The notes: generated from the letters alone by a model not told the origin. DNA of 64,000 nt from Flavobacterium sedimenticola (GCF_030053345.1 NZ_JASGBP010000002.1:186001-250000); one strand, 5' to 3'. Positions 34,286 through 44,085 are shown, numbered from the stretch's first letter. Made by a program: numbers and translations.

Positions 34286-35419
34286 TTAATACGCCACATA
34301 TTCGGTAATCTCCAGGCCGTAACCAATCATACCCACACGTTTGGTTTGAGTAGTGTTGGATATCAAACGTATTTTTGAAATATCAATATCATGCAGAATT
34401 TGGGCACCGATGCCAAAATCTTTAATGTCCATTTTGATTTGCGGGGCTTTCATGTTGCCTTGCGCTTGTAATTGTTTGAGTTCTCCCAGTCGATTTAACA
34501 AGTCAGAGGAGTCTTTTTCGGTATTGATAAAAATGACGGCTCCTTTTTCTTCTCGGTTAATCAATGAAAATACATGGTCGAGTTTTTTATCGTTACCGTC
34601 GGTTAAACTGGTCAAGATATCATTATTGGCTTGGGTCGAGATAATTCGGGTCAGCACCGGTTCGCCCGAATTCCAGCTTCCTTTGGTTAATGCCAAATGC
34701 ACTTGTTTGTTCGTAGTTTGCCAATAGGCGCGCAGGCGAAAGGAACCAAAACGGGTGTTCATTTCAAAATCTTCTTTTTTTACAATCAAACTGTCGTGCT
34801 GCATGCGATAAGCCACCAAGTCTTCAATGGAAACCAGCTTTAAGTTGAACTTTTTAGCCACTTCCACCAATTGAGGCAAACGTGCCATGGTACCGTCTTC
34901 ATTCATAATCTCTACGATTACTCCGGCAGGTTTGAATCCGGCCAAGCGGGCAAAGTCAATCGCTGCTTCGGTGTGACCGGTTCTGCGCAATACGCCGCCT
35001 TGTTTGGCGGTTAAAGGAAAGATATGACCCGGGCGTGCTAAATCAAATGGTTTGGTTTCTTCATCCACCAAGGCCAAAATAGTTTTAGCACGGTCGGAAG
35101 CCGAGATACCGGTAGTAACGCCGTGGCCTTTCAAATCAACCGAAACCGTGAATGCGGTTTCCATATGGTCGGTGTTGTTCTTCACCATCGAATGCAGCTC
35201 TAATTCGTGACAACGCTTCTCGGTTAGCGGCGCACAAATCAAGCCTCGACCATGGGTAGCCATGAAGTTAATCATCTCCGGTGTTACCTTTTCGGCAGCA
35301 GCCAAAAAATCACCTTCATTCTCTCGGTCTTCATCATCTACTACTATAATTACTTTGCCTTGACGAATGTCTTCTATGGCTTCTTCTATGGTGTTGAGTT
35401 GTATGTTGTCGGTATTCAT
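34286..35419 (-). CDS. ribB: RibBA: DHBP synthase with degenerate GTP cyclohydrolase II half
   Basis: A 377-residue RibBA-shaped protein. The N-terminal RibB half (1 to about 205) is intact, with [12 protein letters not shown], the [10 protein letters not shown] loop, [21 protein letters not shown] and [16 protein letters not shown]. It makes 3,4-dihydroxy-2-butanone 4-phosphate for riboflavin. The C-terminal half has the GCH II fold length but lacks the HGEC and CDCG zinc cysteines and the EGRGIG loop, so it should be inactive as a cyclohydrolase. Another RibA must exist elsewhere in the genome. It is the last gene of the block, 6 bases after lptF/G. Confidence 0.92.
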   Translation of the reverse strand: MNTDNIQLNTIEEAIEDIRQGKVIIVVDDEDRENEGDFLAAAEKVTPEMINFMATHGRGLICAPLTEKRCHELELHSMVKNNTDHMETAFTVSVDLKGHGVTTGISASDRAKTILALVDEETKPFDLARPGHIFPLTAKQGGVLRRTGHTEAAIDFARLAGFKPAGVIVEIMNEDGTMARLPQLVEVAKKFNLKLVSIEDLVAYRMQHDSLIVKKEDFEMNTRFGSFRLRAYWQTTNKQVHLALTKGSWNSGEPVLTRIISTQANNDILTSLTDGNDKKLDHVFSLINREEKGAVIFINTEKDSSDLLNRLGELKQLQAQGNMKAPQIKMDIKDFGIGAQILHDIDISKIRLISNTTQTKRVGMIGYGLEITEYVAY

Positions 35420-35425
35420 GGGTAT

Positions 35426-37294
35426 TTAGTTGTGTGTGTTGTGGTGTTGGTTAAGCCAATGACGGTTGTAAACGTAAAACAAAAAGTAAAACGGAAACCC
35501 AGCCGCTAAAAGTGTTGGCAGCATTACATCGGTTTTTTGATGGCGTTGTTTAGCTAAAACCAGTAGTATTTGTTGTGCTTTTATAAGACAACCCCATAAT
35601 AGTACGGCTAATACTCCGGCGGTAATGAGTCCGATAGTAGTATCGGTTTTTTGAAGCAGAACAACCAATAGCAGGAGAATGTTAGCGGCTAATGCCATAC
35701 CACTATAAAGGTGGTATTGTTTTCTGAGAACTGCTACTTTTTCACGGTCTAACGGTTCAGCAGTGACCGGAGGGTCTTGTTTTTTAGTCTCTAATGAATC
35801 CAAATATTGGTGGACTTCTTCAGGTTCTATAGCCAAATCGGGATTAGCGGTTAATGTAATCAAAGGCTCTTCGGTTTTATTAGGTATAATTTTGTTGAAT
35901 AGTTTGGTAAGCCATTCAAAATCAAAACTAACTCCGCGATCTTCTGTAGCTCTTTTAGTCAGTAAAATTGCCAGTGGAGTAAGCACGAAAGAAGACATCC
36001 AACTGCCTAAAAACGGGGTGATTTCATCCTGTTGCGCTACTTTTTTTCCAAAAGTATTGATGAAATGGAAGATAATAAATATCATCACTGCAAATACTAT
36101 GGGTAATCCCAGTCCGCCTTTGCGAATGATAGCGCCCAGTGGGGCACCGATAAAAAACATCAGCAAACAGGCATAGGCAATTACAAACTTATCGTAAAGC
36201 GCAATCCAATGCGAATTGATGTTTTTTTGTTTGTCTTCCATCTCATAACGCGCATTTTCCAACGAAAAAGCCACAGCATCTACATTCCCGTTGGCGACTC
36301 TGAGAATGTGCGTTTTATCGCTGTCGTTGAAGTTTTTGAGAATGTCTTGGTTTCCGGTGGCTAAAAGATTCGTGTTGGTATTGTAATCGATGGTGGAGAG
36401 CGTGGCTCTCTGGTTGATGTTTTCGGAAAAAGACACCAAGTCTTTGTTGTAATTTTTTTGTAACGAATCGAGAGTGAATTTCAATTCGCTTACATTGAGC
36501 ATGGTGTTGGTGTTGGTAATCTTTTCTTCATTCAAATTGGCATTATTCAGTTTGGATAAATCGATGTTGATGACGTAGCGCTTAAACTCACTTTTGGCAA
36601 ACGGCATTTTGCTGCGGTCTTCAAACTTTTTCGGAATAATATCTTCATAGTAATTACCGTCTCGCAATACCAATTTCAGTACATTCGAATCTTCACTACT
36701 GATTAATTCACCCGTTTTGGCTTTGATTACAGTATTAGTACCCGAACCCAAACTCGCCTTTTTGTGAATGGTTACTTTACTCAAATAACGACCGTTGTCA
36801 CCCGATTTTTTTTCAACTTTAATCGTATAATTTCCCACTTCGCTAAACTGTCCTTCGGCGATAGCCATGGCAGGCTTCACTTGCGCAATGTTTCGGCGGA
36901 AGTTGATAAACTTATATTCGGCATAGGGAATCACATTGTTGGCAAACAAAAAGGCGACAATGCTTAAAAAAAGAATGAATACGGTTAAGCTTCGCATGGC
37001 TCTTTGCAATGAAATCCCCGACGATTTCATCGCGGCAAATTCGTAGTTTTCGGCCAAACTTCCAAAAGTCATGATAGAAGCAAGCAATACCGAAAGCGGC
37101 AACACCAACGGAATAATACTCGGCATTTTGAAAAGCAGAAACTTGATAATCATTAACACATCAAGGTCTTTTCCCGCCAATTCTGAGATAAAAAGCCAAA
37201 CGACCTGCAATACGAATATAAAAAACAAGATTACAAATACCGTAGTAAATGTAATCAGAAAGGATTTTAATAAGTACCGGTCGAGTATTTTCAC
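35426..37294 (-). CDS. LptF/LptG family lipopolysaccharide export permease
   Basis: A 622-residue YjgP/YjgQ-type protein. The opening MKILDRYLLKSFLITFTTVFVILFF is the family start. Three membrane segments precede a large periplasmic beta-jellyroll (about residues 130-360), and the rest is membrane again, with IVFAVMIFIIFHFINTFG near 400. The last 130 residues add a soluble segment and two more hydrophobic stretches, making it longer than E. coli LptF or LptG. With LptB and a partner it pulls lipopolysaccharide from the inner membrane. It sits between lolA (7 bases) and ribBA (6 bases). Confidence 0.9.
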   Translation of the reverse strand: MKILDRYLLKSFLITFTTVFVILFFIFVLQVVWLFISELAGKDLDVLMIIKFLLFKMPSIIPLVLPLSVLLASIMTFGSLAENYEFAAMKSSGISLQRAMRSLTVFILFLSIVAFLFANNVIPYAEYKFINFRRNIAQVKPAMAIAEGQFSEVGNYTIKVEKKSGDNGRYLSKVTIHKKASLGSGTNTVIKAKTGELISSEDSNVLKLVLRDGNYYEDIIPKKFEDRSKMPFAKSEFKRYVINIDLSKLNNANLNEEKITNTNTMLNVSELKFTLDSLQKNYNKDLVSFSENINQRATLSTIDYNTNTNLLATGNQDILKNFNDSDKTHILRVANGNVDAVAFSLENARYEMEDKQKNINSHWIALYDKFVIAYACLLMFFIGAPLGAIIRKGGLGLPIVFAVMIFIIFHFINTFGKKVAQQDEITPFLGSWMSSFVLTPLAILLTKRATEDRGVSFDFEWLTKLFNKIIPNKTEEPLITLTANPDLAIEPEEVHQYLDSLETKKQDPPVTAEPLDREKVAVLRKQYHLYSGMALAANILLLLVVLLQKTDTTIGLITAGVLAVLLWGCLIKAQQILLVLAKQRHQKTDVMLPTLLAAGFPFYFLFYVYNRHWLNQHHNTHN

Positions 37295-37301
37295 CTTGAG
37301 T

Positions 37302-37943
37302 TTAATCTAGTTTATTGATGTAGTAATTCGGATATTTACTAGCTGCAAAGGTAAACTGATTTTTGGATAATGGCTGATTGGTTTTAAAAGAATTAACAGT
37401 CAACGTCGTTCGCGTTCCGTTTTTACCCATTTCAATCACATTGTAAATGTTTTTGGTTTGCGAATCAATTCCCAAAAGTACTTCTTTACGTTGGTCTTTT
37501 GGGTTGGTTGGAACCAACTTGATATACTGTATTTTGCGACCTTTCACATCTTGCAAAATGTCCCAGTAGTATTTGTAACCGCTGTTGAAGAAAGTCAGCA
37601 TTTTAGAAGGAGTTACTGCGTTATCGTCTTTTTCATTAACACTCGAAATGGTGATTTCTTCATCTTCAGGAACTATAGTATACGTTTTTTTGCCGTCGAA
37701 TATTTTGGTAACTCCTAAAAAGTTCAATACGTATTTGTTGCCTTCCAACACCAAGTTGCCCTTGCTCTCTTTGTTGATGTTTTCTTTAAGATTGGTTAGG
37801 GTGTATTTAAAGTCGATGGTAATATTGTTGTACGTTTTTACCTTAGCGGTAACTTGGTCTAACAAGTCTTTGGCTTTTTTATCTTGTGCATTAGCGGTGA
37901 CACTTACCCATAACAATAATGCAATAGATAGAATCTTGTTCAT
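37302..37943 (-). CDS. LolA-family outer membrane lipoprotein carrier
   Basis: From the ATG at 37943 the product is 213 residues with a signal peptide (MNKILSIALLLWVSVTANAQ). An ATG 7 codons upstream overlaps ftsK and is less likely. The mature part has the LolA-like half-barrel pattern: AKVKTYNNITIDFKYTL, GNLVLEGNKYVLNF and GKKTYTIVPEDEEITIS. It should ferry lipoproteins, or a related hydrophobic cargo, across the periplasm. It follows ftsK directly and precedes lptF/G, a gene order I know from other Flavobacteria. Confidence 0.88.
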   Translation of the reverse strand: MNKILSIALLLWVSVTANAQDKKAKDLLDQVTAKVKTYNNITIDFKYTLTNLKENINKESKGNLVLEGNKYVLNFLGVTKIFDGKKTYTIVPEDEEITISSVNEKDDNAVTPSKMLTFFNSGYKYYWDILQDVKGRKIQYIKLVPTNPKDQRKEVLLGIDSQTKNIYNVIEMGKNGTRTTLTVNSFKTNQPLSKNQFTFAASKYPNYYINKLD

Positions 37944-37944
37944 T

Positions 37945-40413
37945 TTAACTGTTGTTTTGTTCATTATTAAAAAATTGCTCCAAAGAAGCTAAGTCGGTGA
38001 TGTTTACACTACGCGCTTTGCTTCCTTCAAACGGACCAACAATACCGGCCGCCTCCAACTGATCAATCAGTCTTCCGGCACGGTTGTAGCCCAGTTTCAG
38101 CTTTCTTTGCAATAATGATGCCGAACCTTGCTGTGCCGTCACAATTATTTCTGCCGCTTCTCGGAACATACTGTCCCTTTCCGAGATATCAAACTCTAAA
38201 TTCACGCTGCTGCCTTCTTCACCCACATATTCCGGTAACAAGTAGGCACTGGCATACGCTTTTTGGGAACCGATAAAATCGACAATTTTTTCTACCTCCG
38301 GAGTGTCCACAAAGGCACATTGTACCCTTACCAAGTCGTTTCCGTTGGAATATAATAAATCACCGCGACCAATTAACTGATCGGCTCCTTGCGTATCTAA
38401 AATGGTTCGGGAGTCGATTTTTGAGGTTACGCGGAAAGCAATACGCGCCGGGAAGTTGGCTTTAATGATACCGGTAATTACATTCACCGATGGTCTTTGC
38501 GTGGCGATAATCAGATGAATACCAATGGCTCGGGCTAACTGTGCCAAACGGGCTATTGGGGTTTCCACTTCTTTACCCGCTGTCATAATCAAATCGGCAA
38601 ACTCATCTACCACCAAAACAATGTAAGGCAGGAAACGATGTCCGTGTTCCGGATTTAATTTACGGGATTTGAATTTCTCGTTGTACTCCTTAATGTTACG
38701 CACCATGGCGTCCTTGAGTAACGAATAACGGTTATCCATTTCCACGCATAGCGAATTGAGCGTGTTGATTACTTTGGTGTTGTCGGTGATAATGGCGTCT
38801 TCTACATCGGGTAATTTGGCCAAGTAATGCCGCTCGATTTTATTGAATAATGTCAACTCTACCTTTTTCGGGTCGACCAACACAAACTTGACTTCCGCCG
38901 GATGTTTTTTATACAAAAGCGATGTTAGAACGGCATTCAAACCTACCGATTTTCCTTGTCCGGTTGCACCGGCCATCAGCAAGTGCGGCATTTTGGCTAA
39001 ATCGACTACAAAGGTTTCGTTGGAAATGGTTTTTCCTAAAGCAATAGGCAATTCCATTTCGGCTTCCTGGAATTTGGCCGAAGCAATGACCGTTTTCATC
39101 GGCACCATAGTCGGATTTTTATTCGGCACCTCAATACCAATGGTTCCTTTGCCCGGAATAGGGGCGATGATACGAATTCCCAGCGCCGAAAGCGACAAAG
39201 CAATATCGTCTTCCAGACTTTTGATTTTAGAAATGCGAATACCGGCTTCGGGCACAATTTCGTATAAAGTTACCGAAGGTCCGACAGTAGCTTTGATTTG
39301 TGCGATATCAATTTTGTAGTTGCGCAAGGTTTCTACAATACGATTCTTGTTTTCTTCTAGTTCTTCCTGATTGATGGTGATTCCAACCGAAGTATATTCT
39401 TTTAATAAATCAATCGTAGGGAATTTGTAATTGGACAATTCCAACGTTGGATCAAACAACCCAAAATCGGCTACCAATTTGGCAGCCAAATTTTCTTCTA
39501 TTACATCTTCGTCGGCAGCTTGCTCGATGACAAAAGCTTCGTCTCCGGTTTCAATGATATGTTTTACCGGTTCGGGAGTAGCAATCGGTTCCGGTGTAGG
39601 CGTAACGGTTTTTATGGTAGGCTCCAAATTGATTTCGGAAGCGTTTTCAATAGTGGGTTTCAACGCCTCTTTGTTGATTTCAAATTGTGATGTTTTGAGA
39701 GTCGGTTCCTCATTTTCTTCATTATTTTCCTCTTCGGTCACCGCAAATTCTTCCAAATTATAATCGGTGCTCTGCGGGGTAGGCGCCATACTTTTGATGT
39801 CCTCTTTAAAATCTTTGTGTTTCTTCTCGAAGAATGATTTGATGGCGTCGGGCGAGACTTTTATTTTGAAAATGATGTAAATAATGATGGCAAAAATGAG
39901 CAACAAGGCCGTTCCGGTTTTACCGATATAATCTTGGAAGAACAAATTCATTTCATAGCCAACAGTGCCGCCTAATTCGGGCAATGTATGGGCAAAAAAA
40001 CCAAACAGAATGGATAACACCACCAAAGCGAATAAATCCCAAAACCAAGTGTTTTTCAATTTTTTAAGCGGCAAGTCTAAAATGAGAAAAGCACCGCTCA
40101 GGAAAAGCAGTTTGACCAATAAAAAGGCTGCAACTCCAAAACCTCTGTAAATAAACAAATCGGCCAAATAGGCGCCAAATTTACCCAGCCAGTTTTGTAC
40201 TTCCTCTTGTCGGTCGGTAAAGGCGTCTACCGCACTTTGGTCGACCCGACCATGCAAAAAGAACGAAATAAACGACACTAAAAAGGCAATAGAAGATAAT
40301 ACCAACACAAAGCCGAACAGCATTCGGTATTGTTTTTTGGTACGCAGTATTTTTAATTCCAGATTCGGATCTTTGTCCTTTTCTTTGGTTTCTTTCTTTA
40401 CCGTTTTTGCCAT
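37945..40413 (-). CDS. ftsK: FtsK/SpoIIIE DNA translocase
   Basis: An 822-residue division-site DNA pump. Four membrane segments lie in the first 190 residues, then an acidic linker to about 310, then the motor. Walker A is GATGQGKS at about 481-488 and Walker B is VLVVDEFADL near 600. The C-terminal gamma domain (SLLQRKLKLGYNRAGRLIDQLEAAGIVGP) reads KOPS-like orientation signals. It moves chromosome ends apart and helps dimer resolution. It is 43 bases after dgkA and directly before lolA. Confidence 0.96.
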   Translation of the reverse strand: MAKTVKKETKEKDKDPNLELKILRTKKQYRMLFGFVLVLSSIAFLVSFISFFLHGRVDQSAVDAFTDRQEEVQNWLGKFGAYLADLFIYRGFGVAAFLLVKLLFLSGAFLILDLPLKKLKNTWFWDLFALVVLSILFGFFAHTLPELGGTVGYEMNLFFQDYIGKTGTALLLIFAIIIYIIFKIKVSPDAIKSFFEKKHKDFKEDIKSMAPTPQSTDYNLEEFAVTEEENNEENEEPTLKTSQFEINKEALKPTIENASEINLEPTIKTVTPTPEPIATPEPVKHIIETGDEAFVIEQAADEDVIEENLAAKLVADFGLFDPTLELSNYKFPTIDLLKEYTSVGITINQEELEENKNRIVETLRNYKIDIAQIKATVGPSVTLYEIVPEAGIRISKIKSLEDDIALSLSALGIRIIAPIPGKGTIGIEVPNKNPTMVPMKTVIASAKFQEAEMELPIALGKTISNETFVVDLAKMPHLLMAGATGQGKSVGLNAVLTSLLYKKHPAEVKFVLVDPKKVELTLFNKIERHYLAKLPDVEDAIITDNTKVINTLNSLCVEMDNRYSLLKDAMVRNIKEYNEKFKSRKLNPEHGHRFLPYIVLVVDEFADLIMTAGKEVETPIARLAQLARAIGIHLIIATQRPSVNVITGIIKANFPARIAFRVTSKIDSRTILDTQGADQLIGRGDLLYSNGNDLVRVQCAFVDTPEVEKIVDFIGSQKAYASAYLLPEYVGEEGSSVNLEFDISERDSMFREAAEIIVTAQQGSASLLQRKLKLGYNRAGRLIDQLEAAGIVGPFEGSKARSVNITDLASLEQFFNNEQNNS

Positions 40414-40456
40414 AGGTTTGTTGTAACGCTATAAAAATAGAAATTTAATCTGTAAG

Positions 40457-40831
40457 CTATAAAAATTTAGGTACATAAATGAGCAATCCAACCGCAATGG
40501 CTGCTAAGGCCGCAAAAAGAACACCGCCGGCGGCAATGTCTTTGATAAAGCCTATCTTTTGATGAAATTCGGGATGCACAAAATCAGCTACTTTTTCGAT
40601 AGCTGTATTCATACTTTCGATGCCCAATACCAATCCGAAGGCTAACAGTTGCATCATCCATTCGTACCGATTGATATCGAAGTAAAAACCTGCTGCCACC
40701 ATTAAAACGGCTAATGAAAACTGCACCATGACACTGTGTTCGGTGGTGATAAGCTTCAAAGCGCCTTTAAAGGCATAGCCGATACTTTTCAGTCTACCGG
40801 TAAAAAAGGAGTTGTCTTTCTCGAACGCCAT
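40457..40831 (-). CDS. dgkA: Diacylglycerol kinase family membrane protein
   Basis: A 124-residue DgkA-type enzyme with three membrane helices. The signature is LGIESMNTAIEKVADFV, holding the conserved Glu and Asn-x-Ala-Ile-Glu residues. It phosphorylates diacylglycerol, or in many bacteria undecaprenol, at the inner membrane. It follows tpx by 8 bases and lies in the envelope block with ftsK, lolA and lptF/G. Confidence 0.92.
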   Translation of the reverse strand: MAFEKDNSFFTGRLKSIGYAFKGALKLITTEHSVMVQFSLAVLMVAAGFYFDINRYEWMMQLLAFGLVLGIESMNTAIEKVADFVHPEFHQKIGFIKDIAAGGVLFAALAAIAVGLLIYVPKFL

Positions 40832-40839
40832 ACGCTTTG

Positions 40840-41337
40840 TTATAATGCGGCTAACGCGGCTTCATAATTCGGTTCATTGGCAATTTCAGGCACCAATTCG
40901 GTGTAGGTTACTACGCCATTTTCATCTATCACAATCACGGCGCGTGTGTGTAAACCTGAAAATACACCATCTGTAATTTCAAGACCATAGTCTTTCCCGA
41001 ATTGTCCGGTAGGGAAATCGGAAAGATTAATCACGTTTTCTAATCCTTCGGCACCACAAAAACGCTTTTGTGCAAAGGGTAAATCGCGGGAAATACACAG
41101 CACTTTGGTATTCTCTAAAGCACTTGCTTTAGCATTAAAAGTTCTTACTGATGTTGCACAAGTGTTGGTGTCGATGCTGGGAAAGATGTTGAGAACTAAT
41201 TTACTTCCTGAAAAATCGGCTAAAGTGGCGCGACTCAAATCTTGTTTTACTAATTGAAATTCAGGTGCTTTGGAACCAGTTTTCGGTAATTCACCATTGG
41301 TATGTACGGGGTTTCCACCCAAAGTAACTGTGGCCAT
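40840..41337 (-). CDS. tpx: Thiol peroxidase (atypical 2-Cys peroxiredoxin)
   Basis: A 165-residue Tpx. The peroxidatic cysteine is in NIFPSIDTNTCATSVRTFN, where most relatives have TPVCATSV; here Asn replaces Pro-Val, but the Cys is kept. The resolving cysteine is in FAQKRFCGAEGLENV. The N-terminal part ATVTLGGNPVHTNGELP matches Tpx. It reduces lipid and organic peroxides with thioredoxin. It is the first gene of the block that runs to ribBA. Confidence 0.94.
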   Translation of the reverse strand: MATVTLGGNPVHTNGELPKTGSKAPEFQLVKQDLSRATLADFSGSKLVLNIFPSIDTNTCATSVRTFNAKASALENTKVLCISRDLPFAQKRFCGAEGLENVINLSDFPTGQFGKDYGLEITDGVFSGLHTRAVIVIDENGVVTYTELVPEIANEPNYEAALAAL

Positions 41338-41461
41338 AAAATTTAAATTTGATTGCCAAAAGTAACGAAAATATTTAGAATTGAGTTTTGAAATTTGAGT
41401 TTTGTCGTATTCCGATATTTCGCTTTAGGATTAGAAATTTTAAAAATTTATTTCAAAATAT

Positions 41462-41499
41462 TTGGTGGTTAATATTGTTTTATCGTAATATTGCAATAT
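41462..41499 (+). promoter_or_regulatory. arsR promoter with 12-bp palindromic operator
   Basis: A perfect palindrome ATATTGCAATAT lies at 41488-41499, about 18 bases before the arsR ATG. It overlaps a near-consensus -7 element (TAATATTG at 41486-41493), with a -33 TTG at 41462-41464. ArsR proteins bind such palindromes and let go when arsenite binds. Confidence 0.7.
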
Positions 41500-41516
41500 A
41501 AAAATTAAACAATCTT

Positions 41517-41840
41517 ATGGGCGCTTCCAAAACCGACTCTTTTTCTGTTGAACAAAACGAAATGGCTAACTTGTTTAAAGCTTTGTCTCATCCGGCGCGA
41601 ATAGCTATAGTAGAGTATCTGCTTACCGTAGACAGTTGTATTTGTGGTGATATTGTAAACGAATTGCCATTAGCGCAACCTACGATTTCTCAACATTTAA
41701 AGGAATTAAAAAATGCTAATATCATAAAGGGTACGGTTGAAGGTACGGCCATTTGTTATTGCCTTAATCCCGATACTATTGCCAAGATTGAAAATCATTT
41801 TGGGATGATAGGTCATAAATTAAAAAACAAGTGCTGTTGA
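41517..41840 (+). CDS. arsR: ArsR family arsenic-responsive repressor
   Basis: A 107-residue winged-helix repressor. The arsenic-binding cysteines are in VDSCICGDIV (C-x-C), the recognition part is LPLAQPTISQHLKELKNANII, and a CC pair ends the protein (LKNKCC). It heads the arsenic operon, and the palindrome in its promoter is the expected binding site. Release by arsenite would induce the DUF6428, acr3, methyltransferase and arsC genes. Confidence 0.92.
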   Translation: MGASKTDSFSVEQNEMANLFKALSHPARIAIVEYLLTVDSCICGDIVNELPLAQPTISQHLKELKNANIIKGTVEGTAICYCLNPDTIAKIENHFGMIGHKLKNKCC

Positions 41841-41935
41841 TTATAAGGGAAAAAAGAGAAATGGTTCTTTCTGATAATCTGAGCATTCTAACGCATCTTA
41901 TAATTTAAGTAGTCTAACAATTAAAAAATTTAAAA

Positions 41936-42412
41936 ATGAAATTATCACAAATTAAAAACGAATTACAAAAGCTTAGTACCATAGCTTTTCAATTGCCTAA
42001 CGGTGATTTGGTTCCTAATCATTTTCACGTGACTGAAGTAGGTCGCGTCACCAAACATTTTATCGATTGTGGCGGCACGGTTCGGCAGGAAGAAATCGTG
42101 AACTTTCAACTTTGGGAAGCCAACGATTACGATCATCGTTTGCATCCTGAAAAGTTAGTTCACATTATCGAACTTTCGGAAAAAGTTTTGGGCTTACCCG
42201 ATGCTGAGATTGAGGTGGAATACCAAATGCCGGACACCATCGGCAAATTCAGCTTAGATTTTAACGGTACTCATTTCCTGCTTACCTCTAAAGAAACCAC
42301 CTGTTTGGCCAAAGACAACTGTGGTATTCCGGCAGAGAAAATAAAAACCAAAATAGGAGAGTGGAAAGCCAAAGAAACTTCTTGTTGTACTCCCGACTCA
42401 GGTTGCTGCTAA
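41936..42412 (+). CDS. DUF6428 family protein of the arsenic operon
   Basis: A 158-residue cytosolic protein that I know as a regular member of Bacteroidetes ars operons (DUF6428). It begins KLSQIKNELQKLSTIAFQLP and has the conserved FHVTEVGRVTKHFIDCGG. The C-terminus ends in cysteines (ETSCCTPDSGCC), which together with Cys63-type and CLAKDNCG cysteines could hold arsenite. A carrier or buffer role between ArsC and the pump is possible but not shown. It lies 95 bases after arsR and 12 bases before acr3. Confidence 0.75.
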   Translation: MKLSQIKNELQKLSTIAFQLPNGDLVPNHFHVTEVGRVTKHFIDCGGTVRQEEIVNFQLWEANDYDHRLHPEKLVHIIELSEKVLGLPDAEIEVEYQMPDTIGKFSLDFNGTHFLLTSKETTCLAKDNCGIPAEKIKTKIGEWKAKETSCCTPDSGCC

Positions 42413-42424
42413 CCTTGTAATTGT

Positions 42425-43465
42425 ATGAAGAAAAGATTAGGTTTTTTGGATCGATTTTTAACGTTTTGGATATTTTCAGCCATGATGCTCGGCGTGGGAA
42501 TTGGCTATCTTATTCCGAATTCAGCCGATTTTGTCAATTCTTTTTCTTCGGGAACAACCAATATCCCTTTGGCCATTGGCTTGATTTTAATGATGTATCC
42601 ACCATTGGTAAAAATCGATTTCTCCAAAGTACCGCAAATGCTTAGAAAACCCAAATTGCTTACAGCTTCCTTATTTATTACTTGGATTGTCGGTCCGTTT
42701 TTGATGTTTTTATTGGCTACATTTTTCCTGAAAGACTATCCCGAATACATGACCGGTTTGATCATTATTGGCATTGCACCTTGTATTGCTATGGTAATTG
42801 TTTGGAACGAATTGGCCGAAGGCAACCGGGAATTAACCGCCGGTTTGATTGGAATAAACAGTTTGTTACAAGTTTTCTTTTTCAGTTTGTATGCCTACTT
42901 TTATTTGGAAATCATGTTGCCGTTATTTGGTATTAAAGGTTTAGAATTAAATATTTCTATTGCTGAAATTGCCGAAACAGTTGGTATTTATTTAGGTATT
43001 CCGTTTGCTTTGGCAGTATGTAGCCGTTATTCCATTAAAAAGGTTGTTGGTGATAAATGGTTCAATCAAAAGTTTATTCCGTTCATTTCTCCCATTACTC
43101 TGATTGCTTTACTTTTTACCATAGTCGTAATGTTCAGTTTAAAAGGTGAAATGATAGTCGATTTACCGTTGGATGTTCTTCGCATAGCCATTCCTTTGGT
43201 CTTCTTTTTTGCGGTAATGTTTTTTTTGATGTTTTTTGTATCCAAAAAGATAGGGGCAAATTATCGCGAGGCAGTGGCCTTATCATTTACGGCTTCAGGC
43301 AATAATTTCGAGTTGGCGATTGCGGTTTCCATTGGCGTTTTCGGAATCAACAGCGGACAAGCTTTTGCGGGCGTAATTGGTCCGTTGGTAGAAGTTCCCG
43401 CTTTAATTATATTGGTGAATGTTGCTTTTTGGTTGAGAAAAAAGTATTTTAGTACAACTGCTTGA
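42425..43465 (+). CDS. acr3: ACR3-type arsenite efflux permease
   Basis: A 346-residue membrane protein with about ten segments. The family block GIAPCIAMVIVWNELAEGNRELTAGL contains the conserved cysteine of ACR3, and SFTASGNNFELAIAVSIGVFG is the second marker. It exports arsenite driven by the proton-motive force. It follows DUF6428 by 12 bases and precedes the methyltransferase by 5 bases. Confidence 0.92.
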   Translation: MKKRLGFLDRFLTFWIFSAMMLGVGIGYLIPNSADFVNSFSSGTTNIPLAIGLILMMYPPLVKIDFSKVPQMLRKPKLLTASLFITWIVGPFLMFLLATFFLKDYPEYMTGLIIIGIAPCIAMVIVWNELAEGNRELTAGLIGINSLLQVFFFSLYAYFYLEIMLPLFGIKGLELNISIAEIAETVGIYLGIPFALAVCSRYSIKKVVGDKWFNQKFIPFISPITLIALLFTIVVMFSLKGEMIVDLPLDVLRIAIPLVFFFAVMFFLMFFVSKKIGANYREAVALSFTASGNNFELAIAVSIGVFGINSGQAFAGVIGPLVEVPALIILVNVAFWLRKKYFSTTA

Positions 43466-43470
43466 TAACT

Positions 43471-44082
43471 ATGGAACGCAAAGAACACTGGGAAAATGTA
43501 TTTTCCACCAAGACCGAAAAAGAAGTGAGTTGGTACCAAGACTATCCCAAGACGTCCGTCGATTATATTACCGCGCTTCATTTACCGCTTGAGGCCAAAA
43601 TTATAGATATCGGCGGAGGCGACAGTTATTTGATGGATGCCTTGCTCGATTTAGGCTATACTAATTTAACCTTGTTGGATATTTCGGCTAAAGCTATAGA
43701 GCGAATCAAAGCCCGTTTGGGTGAAAAGGCGGGTAAAGTGACTTTTATCGTCTCGGATATTTTAGATTTTAACCCAACAGAACAATACGATTTTTGGCAC
43801 GACAGAGCATGCTTTCATTTTTTAACCGATGCTGTTCAAATTCAGCAATATGTTGCTATTGTAACCAATGCGTTGCATCATAAAGGAAATGTTTTGATTG
43901 GCACATTTTCCGATAAAGGGCCTAAAAAGTGTAGTGGTTTAGATATCAAGCAATACAGTCAGGAACACCTGAGATTGCTTTTTGAGAAAGATTTTGAACT
44001 GAAAGGATGCTTCTCCGAAGATCATCATACGCCCTTTGGTACCATTCAGAACTTTTTATTTTGCGGATTTAAAAGAAAATAA
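43471..44082 (+). CDS. Class I SAM-dependent methyltransferase in the arsenic operon
   Basis: The ATG at 43471 gives 203 residues. The SAM loop is IIDIGGGDSYLMDALL, motif post-I is LTLLDISAKAI, and the acidic strand is FIVSDILDF. The opening HWENVFSTKTEKEVSWYQ is shared with a broad group of thiopurine/tellurite-resistance-like methyltransferases. It is not ArsM: it is too short and lacks the ordered cysteines of ArsM. Its place between the pump and ArsC suggests a role in arsenic or thiol chemistry. Confidence 0.8.
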   Translation: MERKEHWENVFSTKTEKEVSWYQDYPKTSVDYITALHLPLEAKIIDIGGGDSYLMDALLDLGYTNLTLLDISAKAIERIKARLGEKAGKVTFIVSDILDFNPTEQYDFWHDRACFHFLTDAVQIQQYVAIVTNALHHKGNVLIGTFSDKGPKKCSGLDIKQYSQEHLRLLFEKDFELKGCFSEDHHTPFGTIQNFLFCGFKRK

Positions 44083-44085
44083 ACA

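Noticed and set aside
34286..35419. Fully bifunctional RibBA
   Set aside because: The cyclohydrolase half lacks its zinc cysteines and catalytic loop.
39431..39763. Serine-rich open frame opposite ftsK
   Set aside because: It is a shadow of the acidic linker of FtsK read on the other strand.
43471..44082. ArsM arsenite methyltransferase
   Set aside because: Too short, and the ordered cysteines that define ArsM are missing.
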